DNA of 64,000 nucleotides from Deinococcus indicus (GCF_002198095.1 NZ_NHMK01000035.1:37345-101344); one strand, 5' to 3'; shown: positions 33,427-42,538, counted from the stretch's first letter. Numbers and translations: made by a program. The notes: a model not told the origin generated them from the letters alone.

Positions 33427-36309
33427 ATGACTGCACCCCACATGACCCCGCACATTCCCAGCGCCGCCGTGCAGGTCCTGTGGGCCAAGAGCGGTCAACT
33501 GTCCGCTGGGACCGGCTGGTTACCTGTTCTGCACCACCTGCTGGACGTCGGCGCTTGCGCGGCTGCCATCCTGGAACGCGAACCCGCCTCCACCCGCGAC
33601 CTGCTGGCCGGCGATCTGGGCGTCCCGGACACGGATCTCGCCGTGCGCTGGATCTGCGCCCTGGCTGCCCTGCACGATCTTGGTAAGGCCAGCCCGGCCT
33701 TCCAGCACAAGGCTGACGTGCTGGCCGCGCGCGTCTGGAAGGTCTTGCCCTGGCAGAACCACTCCGAGAGCACCCCGCACGGTCTGGTGACGCAGAAAAT
33801 CCTGCCCCCCCTGCTGGAAGCGCGCGGCTGGAACTCGGGTGTGGCGCGCCGCGCCGCGCAGGCCATCGGCTGCCACCACGGCCAGCGGCAGGACACGCCC
33901 CGCGCCCCCGACCGGGGCACCGGAACTGAATGGCACGCCGTTCAGGACGAGCTCGTAACGCTCGTCCTGAACGCCTTCGGATTGCAGGGCGAACCGGCGC
34001 CTCCCGCGACCTCGTTCGCCGGAGGCGCGTTCATGCGACTGGCCGGACTGACCAGCTTCGCCGACTGGGTCGGGAGTTCCTTCCCGCTGACGGGCGAACC
34101 CAGCCCGCTGCCCTTCACGGACCCGGCTGCCTACCTGGTCCGAGCGACCGCGCAGGCCCGCGAGGAGTTGGATCGCATCGGCTGGACCGTACGCGAACCT
34201 CTCGCCCCCAATCCCGCCCCGATTGACGCGACGTTCGACTTCATTCCCGGTTTCAGTGCCCGGCCCCTCCAGACCCTGCTGGCCGACCTCCTGAACACCC
34301 CGGACGCGCGCCCCGCGCTGATCCTCGTCGAGGCCCCCATGGGCGAAGGGAAGACCGAGGCGGCCCTGTACGTGCACCTGCAACTCCAGAATGCCGCCGG
34401 GCACCGCGGGCTGTACGTCGCGCTGCCCACCCAGGCTACTGGGAACGCCATGTACGGCCGCCTGCGGACCTTCCTGGGCCAGCAGGCCGCACGGCGCCCC
34501 AGTCAGACCCCGGTCACCGTGGACCTGCAACTCCTGCACGGCGGCTCCGCCCTGAACGACACCTACCAGCATGACCTGGCCCGCACCCGCAGCGAGGAGC
34601 AGCAGACCCTCCGCCCGAATCCCAACACGACCAGGGACGCCGCCGACACCGTCCGCGCCGGTGAGTGGTTCAGTCACCGAAAACGCGCCCTGCTCAGCGA
34701 GTACGGCGTCGGCACCGTCGACCAGGCGCTGCTGGGGGTCCTGAACGTGAACCATCAGTTCGTGCGCCTGTGGGGTCTCGGGAACCGTGTCATCGTCCTG
34801 GACGAGGTGCACGCGTACGACACCTACACCACCCAGCTCATCCACGCACTCGTCCGCTGGATGCACGCCCTGAACTCCAGCGTGATCATCATGAGCGCCA
34901 CCCTGCCCGCCCAGACCCGGCAGGACCTTCTGAACGCCTGGAACGTCACGCCCGACCCGGCCCCCGACTACCCCCGCCTGACCGTCGCCCGCACCGGCGA
35001 CCCCACTCCCACCTCACGGCACATTCCCGGCCCCCGCCGCACCCAGACCGTCACCCTGCGCGCGACCGACCCCGCTCCCGCCGCCCTGGCCACGCAGGCC
35101 GTTACGCTCGCCGAAGCGGGTGGCACCGTCACGATCATCGTGAACACCGTCCAGCGCGCCCAGAACATCTTCAAGGCCGTCCGCGATCAGCTCGGCCCCC
35201 GCTTCCGGAGCATGTGCAAGGGCAGCAAGCACCCCGAGAAGATCGGCGTGCACCTCTACCACGCCCGATACCCCGCCGACGACCGCGCCGAGCGGGAAGA
35301 ACGCGTCCTGCGGTACCTCGGCAAGCAACCCGCCACGTACAACAGAAACGGCGAGCCGCACACCGCCGACGTCCGCCCCGAACGGTTCATCCTGATCGCC
35401 ACGCAGGTCGCCGAGCAGAGCCTCGACTTCGACACGGATGTCATGATCACCGACCTCGCCCCCATCGACCTGCTCCTCCAGCGCGCCGGGCGCCTCCACC
35501 GGCACGAAGGCAACACCGGTCGGCGCGGAGGCCACGAAATCCCCACCCTGTTCGTAGCAGGCCTGCACGACTGGCCAGAGGACGCCCTCAGCGAGTACCA
35601 CTGGAAGTACGTGTACGCCCCCGCCCTGATGTACCGCACCTGGCACGCCCTACAGGACCGCACCCACCTCACACTCCCGGACGACCTCGACCCCCTCGTG
35701 CAGAGCATCTACGACCCAGCCACTCCCATGCCGGAAGGCCTGGACGAGCAGCAGCAGGCCACCCTCCGCAAGGCCGACCACCACCTGAAACAACAGCGGA
35801 GCAACCAGACGTCACTGGGCGGACAGGCGCACATCGGGCAACCCGATACCTTCCTCGACCTGTCCCCCCAGCCCAGCCTTGGCGAACCCGACGGCGAGCC
35901 CACCCACGACGACACGAACGCCGCGACAGACGACCTGGCCGCCGAAACCCCCCACTTCGGCACCCGCCTGGGCGACGACAGCCTCCGCATCGTCCCCATT
36001 CACCGCAACGGCACCGACTACCTCGATCCGAAAGGCCAGACCGCCGCTCAGATCACCACCCTCCAAAAAAATAACTGGGAAACCGCCCGCGCCATCTACC
36101 GCCGCAGCCTCCAGGTGTCCCGCCATGACCTCGTCAGGCACTACCGCGACCACCCCACCCGCCGGGGTACGGAACACACCGGCTGGGCCGCCCACCCACT
36201 CCTGCGCGACGCCGAACCCCTCATCCTGACCGGCAATCAGACGGTCATCGGCAAGACCCGCGTGGCCCTCGACCCCGAACTCGGCCTCACCTACGAACGC
36301 ATAGAATGA
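33427..36309 (+). CDS. cas3: CRISPR nuclease-helicase Cas3 (type I-E)
   Basis: 960 residues. The start at 33427 follows a leaderless -10 and yields MTAPHMTPHIPSAAVQVLWA; an upstream in-frame start would add 26 Pro/Ser-rich residues. The HD nuclease domain comes first (LHDLGKASPAFQHK near residue 82; ESTPHGLVTQ; IGCHHGQ). The SF2 helicase follows with Walker A MGEGKTE near 302, DEVH near 459, SATLP, AEQSLDFD near 662 and QRAGRLHRH near 685. Cas3 is recruited by Cascade to degrade the target. It is transcribed away from the other cas genes and is followed by array 2. Confidence 0.97.
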   Translation: MTAPHMTPHIPSAAVQVLWAKSGQLSAGTGWLPVLHHLLDVGACAAAILEREPASTRDLLAGDLGVPDTDLAVRWICALAALHDLGKASPAFQHKADVLAARVWKVLPWQNHSESTPHGLVTQKILPPLLEARGWNSGVARRAAQAIGCHHGQRQDTPRAPDRGTGTEWHAVQDELVTLVLNAFGLQGEPAPPATSFAGGAFMRLAGLTSFADWVGSSFPLTGEPSPLPFTDPAAYLVRATAQAREELDRIGWTVREPLAPNPAPIDATFDFIPGFSARPLQTLLADLLNTPDARPALILVEAPMGEGKTEAALYVHLQLQNAAGHRGLYVALPTQATGNAMYGRLRTFLGQQAARRPSQTPVTVDLQLLHGGSALNDTYQHDLARTRSEEQQTLRPNPNTTRDAADTVRAGEWFSHRKRALLSEYGVGTVDQALLGVLNVNHQFVRLWGLGNRVIVLDEVHAYDTYTTQLIHALVRWMHALNSSVIIMSATLPAQTRQDLLNAWNVTPDPAPDYPRLTVARTGDPTPTSRHIPGPRRTQTVTLRATDPAPAALATQAVTLAEAGGTVTIIVNTVQRAQNIFKAVRDQLGPRFRSMCKGSKHPEKIGVHLYHARYPADDRAEREERVLRYLGKQPATYNRNGEPHTADVRPERFILIATQVAEQSLDFDTDVMITDLAPIDLLLQRAGRLHRHEGNTGRRGGHEIPTLFVAGLHDWPEDALSEYHWKYVYAPALMYRTWHALQDRTHLTLPDDLDPLVQSIYDPATPMPEGLDEQQQATLRKADHHLKQQRSNQTSLGGQAHIGQPDTFLDLSPQPSLGEPDGEPTHDDTNAATDDLAAETPHFGTRLGDDSLRIVPIHRNGTDYLDPKGQTAAQITTLQKNNWETARAIYRRSLQVSRHDLVRHYRDHPTRRGTEHTGWAAHPLLRDAEPLILTGNQTVIGKTRVALDPELGLTYERIE

Positions 36310-36412
36310 CCGCAGGCACCCGCCCGCGCCGCATGAAAATGTAAGCTGAGACTGAGGGGAGAGAGGAGACCTCCCACCCCCCTTACTCCCCCGGAGTGCG
36401 TGTTCCTGAAGT
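36310..36412 (+). promoter_or_regulatory. CRISPR array 2 leader
   Basis: 103 nt between the cas3 stop and the first repeat. It includes an AT-rich patch (ATGAAAATGTAAG) and a purine-rich run (GAGGGGAGAGAGGAGA), and ends CGTGTTCCTGAAGT, matching the leader end of array 1. The array could also be read through from cas3. Confidence 0.75.
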
Positions 36413-39369
36413 GAGTTCCCCACGCCTGTGGGGATGGCCCGGCAACAGCAGCACCAGACCGAGCAGCAACAGCGAGTTCCCCACGCCTGTGGGGATGGCC
36501 CGCCGCCACTGACGGCACTTCCGAAACGGACGCCGAGTTCCCCACGCCTGTGGGGATGGCCCGCAGCTCGTCCCGCCCGCGCTGGCCGCCCTGGCGAGTT
36601 CCCCACGCCTGTGGGGATGGCCCGACCGCCGAGCGCCTCGGCCTGAGCGTCGAAGCGAGTTCCCCACGCCTGTGGGGATGGCCCGGCAATCACCCCGACC
36701 GTCAACCCCGCCCCCGCGAGTTCCCCACGCCTGTGGGGATGGCCCGTTCGACGGGGGCTGGGTGTAGGCGTAGGGGTCGAGTTCCCCACGCCTGTGGGGA
36801 TGGCCCGGGGAGATTTTTTAGTCTGATAGGCGTCGAGCGGAGTTCCCCACGCCTGTGGGGATGGCCCGCTTCTCTATGGCGTACTGGGCGCTACAGGTTG
36901 GAGTTCCCCACGCCTGTGGGGATGGCCCGGGTCTGGAACGCTTCTTCCAGCAGATGCAACAGAGTTCCCCACGCCTGTGGGGATGGCCCGGTCAGCAAAC
37001 TCTTTTAATTGATCATCAGTAGGAGTTCCCCACGCCTGTGGGGATGGCCCGAGATTCAGAAGCGTGTGTTGCGTGAGCGCAATGAGTTCCCCACGCCTGT
37101 GGGGATGGCCCGAGTTTGCTGACCTTGACGGTGACGGTATACCGAGTTCCCCACGCCTGTGGGGATGGCCCGCGCTCCAAGCCCTTATTAATCAGACCAG
37201 CGCCGAGTTCCCCACGCCTGTGGGGATGGCCCGATGCTCGACCGCACCGGCAGCTAAGGAGACTGGAGTTCCCCACGCCTGTGGGGATGGCCCGCAGAGT
37301 CATACGCCACGCTCCGCACCAGCTGCGAGTTCCCCACGCCTGTGGGGATGGCCCGGCGGAACGGCGCGCAGCCGGTAGAGTACGAGGGAGTTCCCCACGC
37401 CTGTGGGGATGGCCCGATGGACGTGTTTACTACCCTATTGGATGATCCGAGTTCCCCACGCCTGTGGGGATGGCCCGACCGCTCTGATGATCGCTCCCTT
37501 CGCTCTGGCGAGTTCCCCACGCCTGTGGGGATGGCCCGAATGATGGTCTCAATCAATTTCCAAAGGATTTGAGTTCCCCACGCCTGTGGGGATGGCCCGA
37601 AGTCCGCGTGAACGGCGCGACCAGCTGGGCGGAGTTCCCCACGCCTGTGGGGATGGCCCGTCTCGCCGGACCTCGATGTGACCCCCTGCCCTGAGTTCCC
37701 CACGCCTGTGGGGATGGCCCGACTCCGCTCTGCGTGAGGCTCAGGCGCTCCCGGAGTTCCCCACGCCTGTGGGGATGGCCCGGATGATGTGCTCGGGCTG
37801 TTCGAGAGCCGCACGAGTTCCCCACGCCTGTGGGGATGGCCCGATGTAATCCGGCCCCCTTCCGGGGGTTCAGCCGAGTTCCCCACGCCTGTGGGGATGG
37901 CCCGGTCGACCAGACACGATCCAGCACCAGGCGCAGGAGTTCCCCACGCCTGTGGGGATGGCCCGCCGACTGACGAACAATTAGAAGAGTTTGCTGAGAG
38001 TTCCCCACGCCTGTGGGGATGGCCCGTCCTGGGCGTCCTGAGCTTCGACAAGGGGCAGGAGTTCCCCACGCCTGTGGGGATGGCCCGCACCGCATCACGC
38101 ACAAGTACGCCGCGTGGGGGAGTTCCCCACGCCTGTGGGGATGGCCCGGTGTGAGGGGCTGAAGGTGCCGGGGATCGTCGGAGTTCCCCACGCCTGTGGG
38201 GATGGCCCGCCTGGTGAAAAAAACCTCTGGGACATGCTAAAGAGTTCCCCACGCCTGTGGGGATGGCCCGACGATCACGCGGATGCGGACCCTCTCGCGC
38301 CTGAGTTCCCCACGCCTGTGGGGATGGCCCGGTGTACATGATCGGGTCGTGTTTGGGCTTGAAGAGTTCCCCACGCCTGTGGGGATGGCCCGCGACCCGC
38401 ACCGGGTATGGCCTGCACTACCACGAGTTCCCCACGCCTGTGGGGATGGCCCGTTTACGCAGGACCCGCCCCCACCGCCCCCGACGAGTTCCCCACGCCT
38501 GTGGGGATGGCCCGCCGACGAATACGACTACTACGGCGTGCGCGCAGAGTTCCCCACGCCTGTGGGGATGGCCCGCATCATGCCGTTTGCGCTGCCCATC
38601 AGGGCGGTGAGTTCCCCACGCCTGTGGGGATGGCCCGTGCGGTACGTGCGGGCGCTCCTACGTGGGCAGGAGTTCCCCACGCCTGTGGGGATGGCCCGAC
38701 CCCCACGTGTTCACGCAGTTCGTGCAGGAAGAGTTCCCCACGCCTGTGGGGATGGCCCGCCATCGTGTGGACCCTCCTCGGCGGAGGGATCGAGTTCCCC
38801 ACGCCTGTGGGGATGGCCCGTTTACGCAGGACCCGCCCCCACCGCCCCCGACGAGTTCCCCACGCCTGTGGGGATGGCCCGGCGGCGCGAGCGGCACTGC
38901 GGGGGCAATCATGGAGTTCCCCACGCCTGTGGGGATGGCCCGCAGCTCTGCCATGCCGGGCGAGTCTTCCGGGTGAGTTCCCCACGCCTGTGGGGATGGC
39001 CCGTCGTACCCGCCGCCGTTTACGCCGATAATGTAGAGTTCCCCACGCCTGTGGGGATGGCCCGAACTATTTCCCAACACCACACAATGCCGTGCAGAGT
39101 TCCCCACGCCTGTGGGGATGGCCCGTTGACGGCGGCCCGCGTGCTGGGTAAATCGGTGAGTTCCCCACGCCTGTGGGGATGGCCCGTTAGCAAACAGGTA
39201 TTGCTGTTCGTTGTGCTGGAGTTCCCCACGCCTGTGGGGATGGCCCGACCATGGGTACGCTCGTCCTGGGCCTGCTCATGAGTTCCCCACGCCTGTGGGG
39301 ATGGCCCGGTGCGGGCCGGGGATCGACTGCACCCCGCACGGAGTTCCCCACGCCTGTGGGGATGGCCTG
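36413..39369 (+). CRISPR. Type I-E CRISPR array 2: 49 repeats, 48 spacers
   Basis: Same 29-nt repeat as array 1, here on the plus strand. Units are 61 nt except a 31-nt spacer at 37113-37143 and a 33-nt spacer at 38576-38608. The last repeat (39341-39369) is degenerate at its end (CCTG instead of CCCG), as is usual for the leader-distal repeat. The spacer at 38454-38485 is identical to that at 38821-38852. Several spacers are related to one another: 36991, 37113 and 37966 target the same gene, and 37356 matches an array 1 spacer. Leader-side spacers include AT-rich ones, so targets are partly lower in GC than the host. Confidence 0.97.
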
Positions 39370-39398
39370 CCCGTTTGAGGCGCGTCCCTCTCTCACCA

Positions 39399-40334
39399 TC
39401 AGGCGTGGGTGGGTCGCCGCGCGGCGTCCCCGAAGGCCAGATCCGCATTGATTGCGGCGGCCGCGCGTGCGCCACTGGCGGCGGCCAGGACGACCTGCTG
39501 CTCGCCGATCATGTCGCCCGCCGCGTATACGCCCGGCACGCTGGTCAGCCCGCTTTCCGGCGTGACTTTCAACAGGACGCCCGCCAGGGGGCCGCGCTCA
39601 ATGCGGGCGCAGTCGAGTTGCTCGGGAATCGTGGAGCGTTGCGCCTGCCCGGGCGTGACGAACAGCGCGTCGCGTTCCATCGACGGACCGTCCTGGAAGG
39701 TGACGTGCCGGCCGTCCCAGCTGGTGACGGGCCGCTCGTCGATGCGGACGCCCAGGTGCGCGAGATTGGCGCGCTGGTCGGCGCTCAGGTGATCGGGGCC
39801 GTGCGTGAGGAGGGTCAGGTGCGGCGTCCACTGCCGGAGCAGGACGCCGCGGTGGTAGGCCATGTCGCCGCCGCCGGGGATCAGGTCGGCGAGGTGCTGG
39901 TCGCGGACTTCCCAGCCGTGGCAGTACGGGCAGTGGTGGACGGTGGTGCCCCAGCCTTCGCGCAGTCCTGGGATGTCCGGGAGGAGGTCGGTGACGCCGG
40001 TGGCGAGCAGGAGTCGGCGGGCATGGACGGTGCCGCCGCTGGCCAGGGTGACGGTGAAGCCGTCGGGGTGGGCGGTGACAGTGTCGGCGTGGTCGGGGTG
40101 GAGGGTGACGGGGTAGGGGGCGAGCTGCTGGCGGCCGAGGCGGGTGAGTTCGAGGGGTGGGGTGCCGTCGCGGGTGAGGAGGCCGTGGGAGGCGTGGGCG
40201 GGGGCGTTGCGGGGTGGGCCGTGGTCGAGGAGGAGGGTGCGGCGGCGGGCGCGGCCGAGGACGAGGGCGGCGTTGAGTCCGGCGCTGCCGGCGCCGATGA
40301 TGAGGACCTCGAATGAATCATCTATTGAGAACAT
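39399..40334 (-). CDS. NAD(P)/FAD-dependent oxidoreductase, thioredoxin-reductase-like
   Basis: 311 residues. FAD-binding fingerprint near the N-terminus (VLIIGAGSAGLNAALVLGRA). The redox-centre region reads HHCPYCHGWEVRDQ, with a CxxC, and the second FAD motif is GVYAAGDMIG near the end. The middle nucleotide-binding part (IPGGGDMAYHRGVLLR) is modified compared with GxGxxA, so NAD(P)H binding may differ. The start at 40334 lies inside a 30-bp palindrome. The gene ends 29 nt from the last CRISPR repeat. The winged-helix gene upstream on the same strand may regulate it. Confidence 0.88.
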   Translation of the reverse strand: MFSIDDSFEVLIIGAGSAGLNAALVLGRARRRTLLLDHGPPRNAPAHASHGLLTRDGTPPLELTRLGRQQLAPYPVTLHPDHADTVTAHPDGFTVTLASGGTVHARRLLLATGVTDLLPDIPGLREGWGTTVHHCPYCHGWEVRDQHLADLIPGGGDMAYHRGVLLRQWTPHLTLLTHGPDHLSADQRANLAHLGVRIDERPVTSWDGRHVTFQDGPSMERDALFVTPGQAQRSTIPEQLDCARIERGPLAGVLLKVTPESGLTSVPGVYAAGDMIGEQQVVLAAASGARAAAAINADLAFGDAARRPTHA

Positions 40335-40348
40335 GTTCTCAATAGATG
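40319..40348. promoter_or_regulatory. Perfect 30-bp palindrome across the oxidoreductase start codon
   Basis: Each half is CATCTATTGAGAACA, so the centre reads GAACATGTTC and the ATG of the oxidoreductase is at the dyad. It is AT-rich in a GC-rich context. It is far too symmetrical for chance and is probably the operator of a dimeric MarR/TetR-like repressor, or an mRNA 5' hairpin hiding the start codon. Confidence 0.75.
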
Positions 40349-40377
40349 CCCTGAGGGCTGCACTGTCAGTGTCGGAA

Positions 40378-41151
40378 TCACCTTTCAGCCGCAGCCGACG
40401 AAGATGCTGAGGCCGCACTGACGTCAGTGCGGCGAGTGGGGCTCGTACAGGGGAGGCAGGCTTTACTCGACTTGGACGTAGGCGCGGGGGCGTGGCGGAA
40501 CAGGACGGACGCGCCGACGGGCCGCAGAGCCAGCAGGCCGTGCGCTTCCAGCAGGGAGAGGGTCTGCTCGACGCGTGGCCAGGGCCAGCGGGTCTGCTCC
40601 ATCAGTGCCTGCCGGGAGAGGCTGGCATCGCGGTCCGTGGCGGCGCGCAACAGCCCCTGGACGGCCTCCGCGTCGGGCGTCAGGGGCCGCACAGCCACGC
40701 AGGGCAGGCCGCTGCGGACTGCCTCGTACGTGGTGGCGCGGGCGCGGCGGGTGGTGCCCGTGATCATCAGGGCGTCCTGCGTCTCGTGCACGAGGTACGT
40801 CAGCGTCTCGCGGGCCATGGTGACGCTCAGGTGCGGCACGGCGGCCAGGAGGTCCTGTTCCGGAACGGGGCCGGGCGCGGCGCGCAGGGCCGGGGTCTGC
40901 GGCCACGCGCGGAACCGGTACTCGAAGCGCGGGCGGTCGGGGCGGTGGTCGGCGGCGTGCTGGCGGTCGAGGCGGCCGGTGCGGTGCAGGTACGCGGCCC
41001 GCCTGGCGTAGTTGCTGGTTTCTTCCATGCCGAGCAGGTCGCGCAGCTGCGTGACGGTGATCCACCGGCCGGCGTTGGCGTGCGCGACCCGCAGGAGCAG
41101 GGGGCTGCGCCCTTCCGTTTCCGGCGCGGCGGGCCTGAGCGGCGTGGTCAC
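40378..41151 (-). CDS. Winged-helix DNA-binding protein (two HTH-like segments)
   Basis: 257 residues. Residues ~15-70 (LLLRVAHANAGRWITVTQLR, then DLLGMEETSNYARRAAYLHR) and ~175-225 (DASLSRQALMEQTRWPWPRV, then EQTLSLLEAHGLLALRP) both read as winged helices. The last ~35 residues are Ser/Ala/Thr-rich and may result from a frameshift. It lies upstream of the flavoprotein gene on the same strand with 43 nt between them, including the palindrome. No specific family was recognised. Confidence 0.55.
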   Translation of the reverse strand: MTTPLRPAAPETEGRSPLLLRVAHANAGRWITVTQLRDLLGMEETSNYARRAAYLHRTGRLDRQHAADHRPDRPRFEYRFRAWPQTPALRAAPGPVPEQDLLAAVPHLSVTMARETLTYLVHETQDALMITGTTRRARATTYEAVRSGLPCVAVRPLTPDAEAVQGLLRAATDRDASLSRQALMEQTRWPWPRVEQTLSLLEAHGLLALRPVGASVLFRHAPAPTSKSSKACLPCTSPTRRTDVSAASASSSAAAER

Positions 41152-41311
41152 AGCGTCACGCCCAGCGCGCTCCGGCAGGGGATAGGGTCGGTCAGGCGGA
41201 CGGGGTCGGCGAGCTGTGGTCTGCTCCCCAGAATCTGGACAGTATCGGGCAGAGACCTCAACTCACGCCTGACTCTCCACATCGCCCCGTCCAGTTTTTG
41301 GGTTTCATACG
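41152..41311. other. Intergenic region between divergent genes
   Basis: 160 nt with promoters expected in both directions. An AT-rich patch (TTTTTGGGTTTCATACGG) lies right before the GTG at 41312, and TCATAC could act as a weak -10. Nothing else is supported. Confidence 0.35.
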
Positions 41312-41575
41312 GTGGCCAAGGACAAGGGGAAGCTGTACGGCTTCCTGCTGCTGTCCCTCGTCTTCAGCGCCAGCACCACCGTTCTGCTCGTGCAACTCAC
41401 GGCACTGGACGATTACGTGTGCGCCACGGTCGGCACGCTCGCCGGGGCCATCCCGCCCCTGTGGACCCTGCGGGCCGCCGTGAAACTCATCGGGCAGAAG
41501 TACGGCGTGGAACTCGGCGAACTCACGAACCCAGCCGGCCCGGCCGCTCCCAAAAAGGAAGGTGACGCGACGTGA
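41312..41575 (+). CDS. Small membrane protein, holin-like
   Basis: 87 residues from GTG at 41312. Two hydrophobic helices (LYGFLLLSLVFSASTTVLLV and YVCATVGTLAGAIPPLWTL) with a charged Lys-rich C-terminus, as in small phage holins. It is the first gene of a tight cassette (4-nt overlap with the next) ending in a GH19 endolysin-like gene. The holin role is inferred from context and topology. Confidence 0.6.
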   Translation: MAKDKGKLYGFLLLSLVFSASTTVLLVQLTALDDYVCATVGTLAGAIPPLWTLRAAVKLIGQKYGVELGELTNPAGPAAPKKEGDAT

Positions 41576-41910
41576 TCATCGACGGCTACTGGCTGAAACT
41601 CATGTGGGCGGTCCTGGCGGGCGGGTGGTTCATCAGCGCCCTGATCCGCCTGATCCTCACGGCCCTCAGCTGGCCGGACCAGCGGGAACGCCGGCTGTTC
41701 GCCGTGATCGTGCACGCCGTTGCTGGCGTGTTCTTCGTCTGGCGTCACGGCAGCGCCGGCCCCCTGCCGGCCTTCATTCCCATCGAGGAGACGTACCGGA
41801 ACCTCGCGGCCCTGCTGCTGGTCACCTGGGCGATCCTCGACGGCATCTGGGCCGTGCTGGGCATGGTGGAACGCCGCGCCCGACTCATTCAGAAAGGAAG
41901 GAACGCATGA
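41572..41910 (+). CDS. Second small membrane protein of the lysis cassette
   Basis: 112 residues from GTG overlapping the previous stop. Three hydrophobic stretches (LMWAVLAGGWFISALIRLIL, RLFAVIVHAVAGVFFVW, LAALLLVTWAILDGIWAVLG) and charged ends. No family was recognised. In a lysis cassette it could be a holin partner, antiholin or spanin-like protein. Its stop overlaps the ATG of the endolysin gene. Confidence 0.6.
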   Translation: MIIDGYWLKLMWAVLAGGWFISALIRLILTALSWPDQRERRLFAVIVHAVAGVFFVWRHGSAGPLPAFIPIEETYRNLAALLLVTWAILDGIWAVLGMVERRARLIQKGRNA

Positions 41911-42512
41911 TCACCCCCGACCTCATCCGCGCCCTGAACGCCCGCCATCCGGACCCGGTGACGGCCGCCACGAAGCTGAGCTGGGCCTTCGGCCAGCAGG
42001 GTCTCACGGACCCGCTGGTCGTCGCGCACCTCCTGGCGCAACTGGCGCACGAGTCGGGCCTGGTGCCCAGAGAGGAGAACCTGCACTACCGCGCGGAGCG
42101 GCTGATGCAGGTGTGGCCCACGCGCTTCCGGACGCTGGCGGCCGCGCAGGCGTGCGCGGGGAACCCGGAGCGGCTGGCGAACACCGTGTACGGCGGCCGG
42201 ATGGGCAACACCCAGCCCGGAGACGGCTGGCGCTTCCGGGGACGCGGCCTGATCCAACTGACGGGCCGCAGCAACTACGAGACGTACGGCCGGCTGGTCG
42301 GCTTCGACTTGGTGGCGAACCCGGACCTGCTGCTGCAGTACGGGGTGGGCGCGCTGGTGGCTGGGGCGTACTGGAACGCGCGAGGCCTGAGCCGCCCCGC
42401 GCTGCGGGACGACGTGACCCGCGTGACCGAAGGCATCAACGGCGGGCGCAATGGGCTGGAGGACCGCCGCCGCCTGCTGGCCGTTGCCAAGCGGCACCTA
42501 GGGCTCAGATGA
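41907..42512 (+). CDS. GH19 chitinase/lysozyme-type endolysin
   Basis: 201 residues, no signal peptide. GH19 hallmarks: LAQLAHESGLVPREENLHYR with the catalytic Glu in HESG, RLMQVWPTRF, then WRFRGRGLIQLTGRSNYETY and VTEGINGGRNGLEDRR at the end. Such proteins cleave peptidoglycan or chitin glycan bonds. Lack of a signal sequence plus the small membrane proteins upstream fits phage-type release via a holin. No other phage structural genes are nearby, so this is an isolated lysis cassette, perhaps of a prophage remnant or tailocin. Confidence 0.85.
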   Translation: MITPDLIRALNARHPDPVTAATKLSWAFGQQGLTDPLVVAHLLAQLAHESGLVPREENLHYRAERLMQVWPTRFRTLAAAQACAGNPERLANTVYGGRMGNTQPGDGWRFRGRGLIQLTGRSNYETYGRLVGFDLVANPDLLLQYGVGALVAGAYWNARGLSRPALRDDVTRVTEGINGGRNGLEDRRRLLAVAKRHLGLR

Positions 42513-42538
42513 AAGGATGATGCCCGCACGCCAGGTAC

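Noticed and set aside
36413..39369. Self-targeting spacers against this window
   Set aside because: No spacer was seen by eye to match genes in the window outside the arrays; a full search was not possible.
40326..40341. GAACATGTTC in the palindrome read as a LexA/DinR-type SOS box
   Set aside because: Known Gram-positive boxes have GAAC-N4-GTTC; here the spacing is N2 and the dyad extends to 30 bp, pointing to another regulator.
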